From: Sphingobium trunci
GTDB taxonomy: Bacteria > Pseudomonadota > Alphaproteobacteria > Sphingomonadales > Sphingomonadaceae
Length of the DNA stretch: 64,000 bases
Direction: 5' to 3'
NCBI RefSeq assembly: GCF_022664535.1
Contig: NZ_JAKUJY010000023.1
Span: 1 to 64,000 of the forward strand
A program made the translations under genes and the position numbers. Every line of letters begins with the position of its first letter. Position 1 is the first letter of the stretch. Below, in pieces: positions 26,199-34,610 of this stretch. The notes under the pieces are model-generated. The model was given only the letters and a program-made list of their open reading frames with translations, ran no database searches and was not told the DNA's origin.

Positions 26199-26927
26199 AT
26201 GATCGATCTACATTATTGGCCCACGCCCAATGGCAAGAAGGTTACAATCTTGTTGGAGGAAGCCGGCATCCCCTACCGCATCATACCGGTGAACATTATC
26301 GAGGGGGATCAGTTCAAACCTGAATTCCTGGCGATCAATCCCAACCATCGCATGCCGGCGATGGTGGATACGGAGCCAAAGGGGGGTGGCACGCCGGTGC
26401 CGGTATTCGAATCCTGTGCCATCCTCCTGTATCTGGCGGAAAAGCACGATGCATTCCTTCCCCCCGATCCGCATGGCAAATATGCGGCGGTACAGTGGGT
26501 GGTCTGGCAGGCCGCCAATTTCGGAGCGAAGATCGGCGAATTCAATCATTTCAACCGGCTCGACCCGCAATTTGGCGATCAAAGCTATGCGAAGCAGCGC
26601 TATGCTGATGAAACCAACCGGCTCTATGGGGTGCTCAACTGGGGGTTGCATAAGAATCGCTATCTGGGAGGCGACGCTTACACCATCGCCGACATGGCGG
26701 TTTTCCCATGGGCCAATAACTGGCACATGCACGGGCAGGACCTCGACGAATTCAAGCATGTCAAGCGCTGGCTTGAGGAGGTTTCCGCCCGGCCCGGGGT
26801 CCAGCGGGGCATGGACGTCGGCAAGGAACTGACGGTCGATCCCAACAAATTCTCGGAAGAAGAAAAGGCGCGCTTCCGCAAGATGCTGTTCAATCAGCGC
26901 GCCATCCCGACGCCAGAAGGAGCCTGA
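26199..26927 (+). CDS. Glutathione S-transferase, YfcG/Ure2-like
   Basis: A 242-residue GST. The thioredoxin-like N-domain (1-90) reads IDLHYWPTPNGKKVTILLEE, with NPNHRMPAMVD (cis-proline loop) and VFESCAILLYLAEKH (glutathione gamma-glutamyl site). The helical C-domain has the conserved YTIADMAVFPW. NGKKV in place of the serine or tyrosine site matches the YfcG/Ure2 class, which acts as disulfide reductase or on small electrophiles. GGAGA lies 5 bases before the ATG. It starts 28 bp after the P450 and ends 2 bp before the ABM-like gene, so it is in the operon. Confidence 0.9.
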   Translation: MIDLHYWPTPNGKKVTILLEEAGIPYRIIPVNIIEGDQFKPEFLAINPNHRMPAMVDTEPKGGGTPVPVFESCAILLYLAEKHDAFLPPDPHGKYAAVQWVVWQAANFGAKIGEFNHFNRLDPQFGDQSYAKQRYADETNRLYGVLNWGLHKNRYLGGDAYTIADMAVFPWANNWHMHGQDLDEFKHVKRWLEEVSARPGVQRGMDVGKELTVDPNKFSEEEKARFRKMLFNQRAIPTPEGA

Positions 26928-26929
26928 CG

Positions 26930-27238
26930 ATGCCCAATCCCCCGGAAACAGGTCCCGTGATCGAACGGGCCTATCTCGACATGAAACCTGGCGGGGGCGC
27001 CAACTATATCGCGCTCTGGCCGGAGTTCCGCGAGATTTTGATGTCGCTGCCAGGCGCTGTTTCCTGCGAACTGCTGCGCAGCCATGCCAAGGCGGAGAGT
27101 TTCGTCTGCTGCATGCAATGGGAGTCGAAGGCGGCAAAGGACATCTTCATCGCCGACCCCCGCCTCAAGCCCTGGGCGCAGAGATTCTGGCCCAATGTCG
27201 ATCATGAAGTGGTGGAATATTACGAGTCGGTCGGGTGA
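26930..27238 (+). CDS. Small ABM-like dimeric alpha/beta-barrel protein
   Basis: A 102-residue protein whose pattern VIERAYLDMKPGGGANYIAL, SLPGAVSCELLRS, SFVCCMQWESKAAKD and EVVEYYESVG suggests the antibiotic-biosynthesis-monooxygenase fold (ferredoxin-like dimeric barrel). No catalytic residue is evident. It starts 2 bp after the GST gene and is in the same operon. Members act as cofactor-free oxygenases, isomerases or haem-degrading proteins. Its role here is unknown. Confidence 0.65.
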   Translation: MPNPPETGPVIERAYLDMKPGGGANYIALWPEFREILMSLPGAVSCELLRSHAKAESFVCCMQWESKAAKDIFIADPRLKPWAQRFWPNVDHEVVEYYESVG

Positions 27239-27303
27239 TGCGCGCAATGCCGCGACACCTCGATCATCCGACAATCGGTTGAGGCAGGACGACGGAGAGG
27301 GGC

Positions 27304-28080
27304 GTGGAGTATATTTCGTGTGCGCAAGCGCGGCCGATGGCGGGCCTGCGGCTGGTTCTGTCGGCGGGAAGTCCCGGACCCTGGGGCGAGGCGGCCAAGA
27401 GCATATTCTACGCGCGGGGCGTCGGTTTCGTGGCCGTCGCGCAGAACAGCCTTGCCGATAATGACGAGCTGTTTGCCTGGACCGGGACGCGTAACGCACC
27501 GGTCGCCGTCTATGATGACGAAAAGCCCCGGCATAGCTGGCTCGACATCCTCTTCCTCGCCGAACGGCTCGGCAGCGGCCCGTCGCTGTTGCCCGCCACA
27601 CGCGAAGGGCAGGCCGAATGCGTCGGCGTCTCCCACCAGATCTGCGGCGAGGATGGATTGGGGTGGAATCGCCGTCTCGACATTTTCAACATGCTGGTGG
27701 CGCAAGCTGGCGGCGATCCCACCAAGACGATGCTCCCGCTCCGCGCCTTCAAGGATTATGGCGGCACAACCGACGCGATGGCCGCTTCCACCGGCAGGCT
27801 GATAGCCATTCTCTCGATGCTCGATACCCGATTACAGCGCCAGAAGGCGGCGGGCTCGCGCTATCTCGTGGGTGATGCGCTGACTGCCACGGATATCCAT
27901 TTCGCGGCCTTTTTCGGCATGATCGATCCCCTGCCGCACGATCTCAATCCGATGCCGGACCATCTGCGTATGTTGTACAGCTCGGGGAGTCCGGGACTGC
28001 GCGCGATGGTCACACCGGAACTGAGGGCGCATCGCGATTTCGTCTATCGCGACTACCTGCGCCTGCCGATGGACTTTTGA
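27304..28080 (+). CDS. Glutathione S-transferase-like protein, second in operon
   Basis: A 258-residue protein with an N-terminal thioredoxin-like part (LRLVLSAGSPGPWGEAAKSI, NAPVAVYDDEKPRHSWLDIL) and a helical C-domain containing RYLVGDALTATDIHFAAFFG, the N-capping and hydrophobic staple region of GSTs. The glutathione site is divergent, so activity with glutathione is not certain. A GTG start with GGAGAGG upstream is used; no ATG fits. It ends the operon begun at 23945. A 22-bp hairpin follows its stop. It could detoxify epoxides or quinones made by the P450. Confidence 0.75.
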   Translation: MEYISCAQARPMAGLRLVLSAGSPGPWGEAAKSIFYARGVGFVAVAQNSLADNDELFAWTGTRNAPVAVYDDEKPRHSWLDILFLAERLGSGPSLLPATREGQAECVGVSHQICGEDGLGWNRRLDIFNMLVAQAGGDPTKTMLPLRAFKDYGGTTDAMAASTGRLIAILSMLDTRLQRQKAAGSRYLVGDALTATDIHFAAFFGMIDPLPHDLNPMPDHLRMLYSSGSPGLRAMVTPELRAHRDFVYRDYLRLPMDF

Positions 28081-28102
28081 GCCCGCTTCCCCATTTGCGG
28101 GC
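28081..28102. terminator. Hairpin between convergent genes
   Basis: GCCCGC (28081-28086) and GCGGGC (28097-28102) form a 6-bp GC stem with a 10-base loop directly after the GST-like stop and 17 bp before the end of the opposing alcohol dehydrogenase gene. No T tract follows, so termination is plausible but unproven. Confidence 0.4.
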
Positions 28103-28119
28103 GTGGCCGAGCATGGCGC

Positions 28120-29217
28120 TCAGAATGTGACATAGGTCCGTATTCCTTCTCCGCGGCCCTGCATCTCATAGCCTTCGTTGATCCGCTCGATCGGCATATG
28201 GCCGGTGATGAGCGGGTCCATTATGATCTTGCCGTCCATCATCCAGTCGATCAAGCGGGGGATATGCTGCAATCCGCTGGCGCCACCCATGGGGGCGCCC
28301 TGAAGGCGCCGGCCCATAACAAGGCCGATCGGCGCGATGGACAGCAAATCATCCGCCGGGGAGAGGCCGATGATAGTGCATGTACCATAGGCGAAATGCG
28401 CGGCCTCGAATGCCTGCCGCATCAGCTTGACATTGCCGACCGCTTCGAACGTGAAATCCGCGCCGCCGCCGGTCATGTCGATGAGGAGGGGCACGACATC
28501 GCCGTCGATCGCCGCGGGATCGACGAAATCGGTGGCGCCCAGGCGGCGCGCGACGTCCGCCTTCGCGGGATTGGTGTCTACGGCGATGATCCTTGCCGCG
28601 CCGGCGAGACGCGCGCCCTGGACCACATTGAGGCCGATTCCGCCCAGGCCGAAGACGATCACGCTCGATCCTGGTTCGACCTCCGCGCGAAACAGCGCCG
28701 ACCCGAGGCCAGTGGTCGCGCCACAACCGAAGTAGAACAGCCGTTCGAACGGCGCGTCCTTACGCACCGGCACCAGGCTATGCTCGCGCAGAACCGCATA
28801 TTGGCTGAATAGTCCCAGCCCCATGAAGGGATGCAGCCTGCGGCCCCGGTAACTATATCGGCTGTCCTGCCCGGCGTCGACGAAGCTCGCGATGCATTGA
28901 TTCGTTTTCGCCGATCGGCACATCGCGCATTCGCCGCATTCGGGCACGAACGGCACGACATGATCGCCGGGCCTGACGCGGGTGACGCCTGGGCCGGTTT
29001 CCAGGACGACGCCCGCGCCCTCATGCCCCAGCAGGCCGGGAAAGCCGGCGTTGAATTGGATATGTCCGGTCGCCGCGTGCAAGTCGGAATGGCATAGGCC
29101 CGCAGCCTTGACCTCGATGAGCACCTCGCCCGCCTTTGGGGGATCGACGTCGATCAGATCGACTTCGATCCGCGTGCCTTTTTCCAGGGCCATCGCGGCT
29201 TTGCTCTTGATCGACAT
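28120..29217 (-). CDS. Zn-dependent alcohol dehydrogenase (class III-like MDR)
   Basis: A 365-residue zinc MDR. Catalytic zinc ligands are in AAGLCHSDLHAATG and GLLGHEGAGVV (GHE). The structural zinc loop is VPECGECAMCRSAKTNQC, with four cysteines. The NAD site is VFGLGGIGLNVVQGARLAGA followed by AVDTNPAKADVARRLGA. Its layout is that of class III (glutathione-dependent formaldehyde) and aryl/terpene alcohol dehydrogenases. The ATG at 29217 has AGAGAGG upstream and is preferred over an upstream start at 29304. It is divergent from the aldehyde dehydrogenase gene at 29577. The two likely oxidise an alcohol to an acid. Confidence 0.92.
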   Translation of the reverse strand: MSIKSKAAMALEKGTRIEVDLIDVDPPKAGEVLIEVKAAGLCHSDLHAATGHIQFNAGFPGLLGHEGAGVVLETGPGVTRVRPGDHVVPFVPECGECAMCRSAKTNQCIASFVDAGQDSRYSYRGRRLHPFMGLGLFSQYAVLREHSLVPVRKDAPFERLFYFGCGATTGLGSALFRAEVEPGSSVIVFGLGGIGLNVVQGARLAGAARIIAVDTNPAKADVARRLGATDFVDPAAIDGDVVPLLIDMTGGGADFTFEAVGNVKLMRQAFEAAHFAYGTCTIIGLSPADDLLSIAPIGLVMGRRLQGAPMGGASGLQHIPRLIDWMMDGKIIMDPLITGHMPIERINEGYEMQGRGEGIRTYVTF

Positions 29218-29576
29218 GCGCCCTCTCTGTCTTGATTTCGCCGTCGGCTGCGCCCCCCGCTCCATTCGATCGAACCGCGCGGCGCACGCTTTCAGCCGGG
29301 ACATCCTAGCGCTGGAGTCGCCTCACGGCAGTCCGATCCATTTGGCCTTTCGAAGCATTGATGTGGCATTCCGCTCTCACGCGGGACTTAGCCAAAGCGC
29401 TCAATTTTTTCGTCTTCCGCACATCCTGCGTCGAACGCCTTGTCCATCCAGCGCTGTTGATGGAAGAACCACAACGACGTCCGACCGCTGAGCGCAAGCG
29501 CGCCATCTGGAGACATGTCGGTGCATCGGGCCGACCCGGTGAGCGAGGATGATCCTGATTGACGGAGAACACAAGA
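29218..29576. other. Divergent promoter region, alcohol dehydrogenase / aldehyde dehydrogenase
   Basis: A 359-bp gap between divergently read genes. It must contain both promoters, but no palindrome or repeat stands out and no gene is recognised in it. Confidence 0.35.
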
Positions 29577-31061
29577 ATGACGCGTTTTTTCGGCTCGCTG
29601 TCGGTCAAACATCCCGATCGCTTCTTCATCGGCGGGCAATGGGTCGAGCCGTCCTCCTCCCGCCGCTTCGAATTGATCTCGCCGGTGACGGAGGACGTGG
29701 TCGGCCATGTCGCGGCAGCCGATGAGCGGGACGTTGAACGCGCCGTGGATGCAGCGCGCAAAGCCTTCGACGAAGGACCCTGGCGACGGATGAGTCCGGC
29801 CGAACGGGCTGGCCATCTTGAACGTCTCGTCCATGTGCTCCACCAGCGCGCAGACGAACTCGCCCATGCCTGGACCGGGCAGATCGGCGTCGTCTATCCC
29901 TTTTCCCAGGCTGGCACCGGGCTGGGCATAGAAATGTTCGGATTTCAGGCGCGCAACGCATCGCTCCATATTTGGGAGGAGGAACGGCCGACCATGTACC
30001 CCGGCAGCGTCGGGATGGTCGTCAGGGAGCCCGTAGGCGTCGTAGCGGCGATCGCGCCCTGGAACGCGCCGCTCTTCGCCATGGCGATCAAGGTCGCGCC
30101 GGCCTTGTTGGCGGGCTGCACGGTGGTCATGAAGCCGTCCCCGGAATCGCCGCTGGAGGCCTATATTCTGGCGGAATGTTGCGAGGCGGTCGACTTTCCG
30201 CCCGGCGTCGTCAACCTTGTCGTAGCCGACCGGGACGTGTCCTATTTTCTTGTGCGTCAGCCCGGCGTGGACAAGGTCAGTTTTACCGGCAGCACAATCG
30301 CTGGCAAGCAGATTGCGGGTGCCTGTGCCGAACGCATCGCGCGCTGCACGCTGGAACTGGGGGGAAAGTCGGCCGCCATCCTGCTCGAGGACATCGACAT
30401 GGGCGAGGCGGCCGCAATATTGGCGCCAACACTCACCCAGTTGACCGGCCAGGTCTGCTCCAACCTTACCCGCTTCCTGGTGCCACGGTCGCGCGAACAG
30501 GATTTCGTCGACGCCATGGTGGCGCGTCTGGAGGAAATCCGGCTTGGCGATCCCTATGATGCGCAGACCGCGATGGGACCCGTCGCCATGCGCCGCCAGC
30601 TCGAACGGGTCGAGGGATATATCCGCAAGGGTCTGGACGAGGGCGCCAGCATAGCGACGGGCGGACGGCGCCCGGCGAGCCTCAATAGAGGTTTTTTCTT
30701 CGAGCCGACGCTTTTTACCCGGGTCGACAATCGATCCACCATCGCACGAGAGGAGATTTTCGGGCCAGTCGCCTGTGTGACCACCTATGACGGAATCGAG
30801 GACGCGGTCCGTCTCGCCAATCAGACCGATTTCGGTCTGGCCGGGTCGGTCATGACCCATGACGTTGACGCCGCCTATCGCATCGCGCGCGAGGTGAGGG
30901 CGGGGACCGTGTCGCAAAACGGCCTCAAGCCCGACTTCAACATCGCCTTCGGCGGCTTCAGGCAATCGGGTATCGGACGCGAGGGCGGGCTGGAGGCTAT
31001 CCAGCCCTATCTGGAAACCAAGACGCTGGTACTGGACGCGCGTCCCGCGACGCGGCGCTGA
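29577..31061 (+). CDS. NAD(P)-dependent aldehyde dehydrogenase
   Basis: A 494-residue ALDH. Motifs include IAPWNAPLFAMAIKVAPALL (the proline-tryptophan-asparagine site), the glutamate in LELGGKSAAILLED, the catalytic cysteine in GQVCSNLTRFLVPRS, and EEIFGPVACVTTYDG. The usual GGQxC is GQVCS, as in many sphingomonad homologues. The ATG at 29577 with GGAG 9 bases upstream is chosen over a TTG six codons earlier. It would oxidise an aldehyde from the neighbouring alcohol dehydrogenase to an acid. The next gene starts 29 bp downstream on the same strand. Confidence 0.93.
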   Translation: MTRFFGSLSVKHPDRFFIGGQWVEPSSSRRFELISPVTEDVVGHVAAADERDVERAVDAARKAFDEGPWRRMSPAERAGHLERLVHVLHQRADELAHAWTGQIGVVYPFSQAGTGLGIEMFGFQARNASLHIWEEERPTMYPGSVGMVVREPVGVVAAIAPWNAPLFAMAIKVAPALLAGCTVVMKPSPESPLEAYILAECCEAVDFPPGVVNLVVADRDVSYFLVRQPGVDKVSFTGSTIAGKQIAGACAERIARCTLELGGKSAAILLEDIDMGEAAAILAPTLTQLTGQVCSNLTRFLVPRSREQDFVDAMVARLEEIRLGDPYDAQTAMGPVAMRRQLERVEGYIRKGLDEGASIATGGRRPASLNRGFFFEPTLFTRVDNRSTIAREEIFGPVACVTTYDGIEDAVRLANQTDFGLAGSVMTHDVDAAYRIAREVRAGTVSQNGLKPDFNIAFGGFRQSGIGREGGLEAIQPYLETKTLVLDARPATRR

Positions 31062-31090
31062 ATCTTCATGTCCGCGACAGGATCAAGGCC

Positions 31091-32128
31091 ATGTTGAACA
31101 GCCAAGTTCGCCTCAACAGCTATCCCAGGGATGTCGTGCGTGCCGACAACTTCATGCTCGCGACGGACGTTCCAATCAGGCCGCTGGAGGCCGGGGAGGT
31201 TCTTCTTCAGGTTCGCTATATCTCGGTCGATCCGGCCATGCGGATCTACATGGACCCGAACAGCTTCATCGCATCGAACCCGGATCTGGCCCACACGTTC
31301 GTTCGGAAGGGCGATATCGTGCGCGCCTGGGTGGTGGGTGAAGTGGTCGAGAGCCGGAGCGCGGCTTTTCCCGTCGGCAGTTTCGCGCGGGACATAGGCG
31401 GCGGTGGCGGCGTGCAGGCCTATTCCATTCAGAACGAGGCGGCGCTTGCGCCGGCCGACAGCGAACTCGCACCGCTCGAGGCATATCTTGGCATATTGGG
31501 CATGGTGGGGCTGACTGCCTATGCGGGGCTGGTCGAAGTCGGCGAACCCCGGCCCGGCGATACGCTGCTGGTCTCCGGCGCGGCCGGAGGTGTCGGCGGA
31601 ATCGTGGGCCAGATCGGCAAGGCGATGGGGTGCCGGGTCATTGGCATAGCCGGCGGTCCGGAGAAATGCGGTCATGTGACCGGCTTTCTCGGCTTCGACG
31701 CCTGCATCGATCATCGGGCCGGTTCGCTCGACGATGCCCTGGCGCAGGTTTGTCCGGACGGCATCGACATCTATTTCGACAATGTCGGCGGAAAGATGCT
31801 CGATGCATGCCTCGCGCATATCCGCACCAGGGCGCGGATCGTCGCCTGCGGCGCGATCTCCGCCTATCAGGGGGACGTCGCGCCGTTGCGTAATCACATG
31901 CATGTCCTCATGCGCCAGGCGCGGTGGGAGGCGTTCAGTTCCTACGAGGTCTATGCCGACCCGCTACGTTTCGCGCGCGCCGAAGCGCAGCTTGCCGCCT
32001 GGTATGGAGACGGCACCTTGCGGGCCGAGCACCGCGTATTCGACGGGCTGGAAAATTTCGTCCCTGCGCTCCAGGCGATCTACGCGGGCACCACAAGGGG
32101 CAAGGTCATGCTGCGACTTCCGCATTGA
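31091..32128 (+). CDS. Zinc-free MDR NADP-dependent oxidoreductase (2-alkenal reductase / CurA-like)
   Basis: A 345-residue MDR of the leukotriene B4 dehydrogenase group. It lacks zinc ligands and carries YISVDPAMRIYM near the N-terminus, LGMVGLTAYAGLVEVGEP, the nucleotide motif VSGAAGGVGGIVGQIGKAMG, then FDACIDHR and DIYFDNVGGKMLDACL, all family hallmarks. Such enzymes reduce or oxidise the C=C bond of enals and enones with NADP(H). It probably saturates an alpha,beta-unsaturated intermediate. It lies in a rightward operon: aldehyde dehydrogenase, this gene, VOC protein, EthD protein. Confidence 0.88.
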   Translation: MLNSQVRLNSYPRDVVRADNFMLATDVPIRPLEAGEVLLQVRYISVDPAMRIYMDPNSFIASNPDLAHTFVRKGDIVRAWVVGEVVESRSAAFPVGSFARDIGGGGGVQAYSIQNEAALAPADSELAPLEAYLGILGMVGLTAYAGLVEVGEPRPGDTLLVSGAAGGVGGIVGQIGKAMGCRVIGIAGGPEKCGHVTGFLGFDACIDHRAGSLDDALAQVCPDGIDIYFDNVGGKMLDACLAHIRTRARIVACGAISAYQGDVAPLRNHMHVLMRQARWEAFSSYEVYADPLRFARAEAQLAAWYGDGTLRAEHRVFDGLENFVPALQAIYAGTTRGKVMLRLPH

Positions 32129-32171
32129 GACTGTCGCCAACGATTGCCTAGCATTTTCTGGGAGGGCCAAG

Positions 32172-32597
32172 ATGAACCACCCCATCAGTGCGATCGACCA
32201 TATCGCGATCACCGTCGCAGATCTCGACCGCTCGACCGGCTTTTATCGTGAGATACTCAGCGGCGAACAGGTCCGCGAATATGAATTGGGCGGCCGGGTG
32301 ATGATCCGCCAGCTTCGCCTGGGCGGCGCCATGCTGAACATCCATCAAGCGGGGCACGCCAATCCTATCGTCGCGGGTATCCCGACCCCGGGGGCCGCCG
32401 ATATCTGCTTCCGCTGGGAGCGGCCCATCGCTGACGCTATAGATCTGCTGGGGGAAAAAGGCGTGCCGATCATCGCCGGTCCGGACGAGCGTTACGGCTC
32501 CAACGGGGTGTTGGGGCTGTCGGTCTATTTCCGTGACCCCGACGAGAATTTGATCGAATTACTGACCATCGTTCAGAACAAGGGAGAGGGCGGGTGA
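32172..32597 (+). CDS. VOC-superfamily protein (glyoxalase/dioxygenase fold)
   Basis: A 141-residue single VOC module pair. ISAIDHIAITVADLDRSTGF gives the first metal histidine (DHI), and FRDPDENLIELLTIV gives the C-terminal glutamate typical of glyoxalase-I and extradiol-type folds. Candidate middle ligands lie in NIHQAGHANPI. It could be an isomerase, lyase or small dioxygenase. GGAGGG lies 6 bases before the ATG. Its stop overlaps the next GTG start by four bases, so it is coupled to the EthD-domain gene. Confidence 0.82.
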   Translation: MNHPISAIDHIAITVADLDRSTGFYREILSGEQVREYELGGRVMIRQLRLGGAMLNIHQAGHANPIVAGIPTPGAADICFRWERPIADAIDLLGEKGVPIIAGPDERYGSNGVLGLSVYFRDPDENLIELLTIVQNKGEGG

Positions 32598-33001
32598 AAC
32601 TTCTGTGCCTTATCAATCGCAAGCCGGGCATGAGCGTCGAGGACTTCCGCACTTATTATGAGACCAACCATGTGCCGCTGGTGACAAGGCTCTTGCCCTT
32701 CTTCACCGCCTATGAACGCAATTACCGCGATCGGGCATATAGTTTCGTTCCCGCCCATCTGGCGACACGGTTCATCGGCCCCGAGTTCGATGTGGTGACC
32801 GAGGTGAGCTTTGCCGGGCCGCCGGACTATCAGCGTATGCTCGACGCGCTCGCTAATCCCGAGATCGGTGATGTGATCCGCGCGGATGAAGAGAACTTCC
32901 TCGATCGCCGGACCATGGCGCTCTACATGGTGGAGACACTAAATACGCCGGGCGTCGTCACCCCAAGCCAAGGTGAGGCCGGCACGACCCAGGATCAATG
33001 A
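32594..33001 (+). CDS. EthD-domain protein 1
   Basis: A 135-residue EthD-type protein: KLLCLINRKPGMSVEDFRTY followed by YETNHVPLVTRLLPFFTAYE (the HVPL/HxP signature), then VVTEVSFAGPPDYQRMLDAL. The family is named after the EthD protein needed with the P450 system for ether-fuel degradation, and its fold is a dimeric ferredoxin-like barrel. The GTG start overlaps the VOC stop (GTGA). Its end overlaps the convergent AraC gene by 7 bp. Its exact activity is unknown; a cyclase, isomerase or helper role is possible. Confidence 0.82.
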   Translation: MKLLCLINRKPGMSVEDFRTYYETNHVPLVTRLLPFFTAYERNYRDRAYSFVPAHLATRFIGPEFDVVTEVSFAGPPDYQRMLDALANPEIGDVIRADEENFLDRRTMALYMVETLNTPGVVTPSQGEAGTTQDQ

Positions 33002-33879
33002 CGATGGGCGTCGCGATAGTCGCTGGGTGACATACCGACGAGACGGCGGAAGCTGGAGGTGAAAGTCGCCTGGTGGGTGAAGCCCAGATCATAGGCGATC
33101 TCTTTCATCAGCATGCCGCTGTTCAGCAGCAGATCCTTGGCGCGTTCGAGTTGCACTTCCTCGACATAGGAATGAACGCTCCTGCCCGTTGTGGATTTGA
33201 ACCGGCTCCGGAAGGTCGAGAGATTTATCCCGCAGACGTTGGCGAGTTGGCTCACCGTTGGACAACCGCCGCGAGCATCGTGAATGAAGTCGACGATCTT
33301 TTGCAGGTCCGTCTTCGATAGCATCCCGCACCGTCGCGACGTTTCGAGGGCCTCTGGCATATCGCGCCGGAAATAGCGGCAGATATCGACCACCAACGCG
33401 GCGAGAAGGCCGTCAAGCAACAACTCGCTGGCGAAACCGGGCTGCATCATCTCCTGGAGCATGCGCCGCAGCGTGAGCTCGATCCGTCCGCACCGGATGT
33501 CCTGAAATTCGGAGAATGCGGGTCGCCCGCCCTGTCTGCAGTCATCGAGGATGCGCGATTCCAGCTCGGGTTCGAAATGGCAGAGCAGGTTGCGGCTGAA
33601 GCGAAGAGGGTTGGAGGGGCGTGTCCGGTAGGGAACGCGCCCTGTCAGGAACATGAGGTTGCCGAGCTTGACATACTCCCTACGGCGAGGAAGTTGCCAG
33701 TACGAGCTGAAATAGTCTGGTGCGAGGCGCCAGCGCAGCAAAGAGCGATCTTCGCAACCCACCAGTTCCGTGCCATCAAATTCGAAATCGGCTATTTCGA
33801 TCGATGCGCCGCTGACCGCCCGCTTCACAAAGACCTGCTTTTGGAAACCCGCATGCTGCTGGGCCTGCATCATGGCCAT
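32995..33879 (-). CDS. AraC-family transcriptional regulator 2
   Basis: A 294-residue regulator. The N-terminal domain contains REYVKLGNLMFLTGRVPYRT, a motif pattern shared with the other two AraC proteins here. The C-terminal HTH pair reads VSQLANVCGINLSTFRSRFK and MKEIAYDLGFTHQATFTSSF, ending RLVGMSPSDYRDAH. Its 3' end overlaps the convergent EthD gene by 7 bp. It probably controls the operon 29577-33001 or the aconitase-like operon at 34611. The N-domain is likely to sense a pathway compound. Confidence 0.9.
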   Translation of the reverse strand: MAMMQAQQHAGFQKQVFVKRAVSGASIEIADFEFDGTELVGCEDRSLLRWRLAPDYFSSYWQLPRRREYVKLGNLMFLTGRVPYRTRPSNPLRFSRNLLCHFEPELESRILDDCRQGGRPAFSEFQDIRCGRIELTLRRMLQEMMQPGFASELLLDGLLAALVVDICRYFRRDMPEALETSRRCGMLSKTDLQKIVDFIHDARGGCPTVSQLANVCGINLSTFRSRFKSTTGRSVHSYVEEVQLERAKDLLLNSGMLMKEIAYDLGFTHQATFTSSFRRLVGMSPSDYRDAHRH

Positions 33880-33901
33880 CGCCTGTCCTCTACCCAGACC
33901 G

Positions 33902-33919
33902 CCGCCGGTTCTCCGGCGG
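33902..33919. terminator. Short GC hairpin upstream of AraC 2
   Basis: CCGCCGG (33902-33908) and CCGGCGG (33913-33919) pair over 7 bp with a TTCT loop, between the end of the NIPSNAP-like gene (34046) and the start of the AraC gene (33879), both read leftward. It may terminate or separate the two transcripts. There is no T run. Confidence 0.35.
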
Positions 33920-34045
33920 TCGGCCCTTATTTCCCATCACGCGAGGTGCCTGGGTGTCAGGACAATATGCTCGCGCCGCCGGAACGGCGTCAACTTGGAA
34001 TAATGACCTTTTATTCGTCAAAATGCGCGCGGTACCGGCGACGCC

Positions 34046-34336
34046 CTAAGGCAAGTCGAGAACCTCGACCTTACGGATTTCGTAGTCCGAAACATAATTT
34101 CCCACGATCTCGAGCTCGATCCGTTCAGGATCATCATAATAACCTTTTGCGGCGGCGTCGAAATCACCATCATGTGAGATCGCCCATGTGAACATATTCT
34201 GTTCACGATCTGCAAGGGCGAACAGAATGCCGAAGCCGTGGCGTCGTCGCACCGCCACGATACGGCGCCAAATCCCGAGAAAGCCGTCCCAACCGTCTGG
34301 CTTGATCTGATAGCGTTTCAATTCGGTGGCAGCCAT
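34046..34336 (-). CDS. NIPSNAP-like small alpha/beta-barrel protein
   Basis: A 96-residue protein: TELKRYQIKPDGWDGFLGIW, then RRHGFGILFALADREQNMFT, WAISHDGDFDAAAKGYYDDP and a C-terminus with DYEIRKVEVLDLP. The order of strands, the tryptophan-rich central strand and the Y-x-D-P segment resemble NIPSNAP or stress-responsive barrel proteins. GGAGAAGGAAAC precedes the ATG. It has no clear catalytic residue. It lies alone between AraC 2 and the aconitase-like operon, facing away from the latter. Confidence 0.6.
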   Translation of the reverse strand: MAATELKRYQIKPDGWDGFLGIWRRIVAVRRRHGFGILFALADREQNMFTWAISHDGDFDAAAKGYYDDPERIELEIVGNYVSDYEIRKVEVLDLP

Positions 34337-34610
34337 GGTGTTTCCTTCTCCTTCTCCATCTCCAGCCTTCTGACTAGCCGCTTCGATCCCTGAACGGTGA
34401 CCTGCTTGTTAGGTATGGCAACCAAGATTTAAGCAGACCGTCAGCTTTGGGCGCTATGCGCAAGATCAAACGGGCGGAAGCAAATGGCCAAAACGGTTGG
34501 CGGGTTTCGCAAATCTCTCCGCTTTCCCGGCGCTTTGAAAAGGGGATAGCCAAGAGCGACGGCTGACTGGCTCTCACGCCGGGGCGGCGTCAGGAAGGAT
34601 CGAATATACC

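Noticed and set aside
29388..30965. A 525-codon minus-strand frame opposite the aldehyde dehydrogenase
   Set aside because: It is the antisense shadow of a complete ALDH with active-site motifs.
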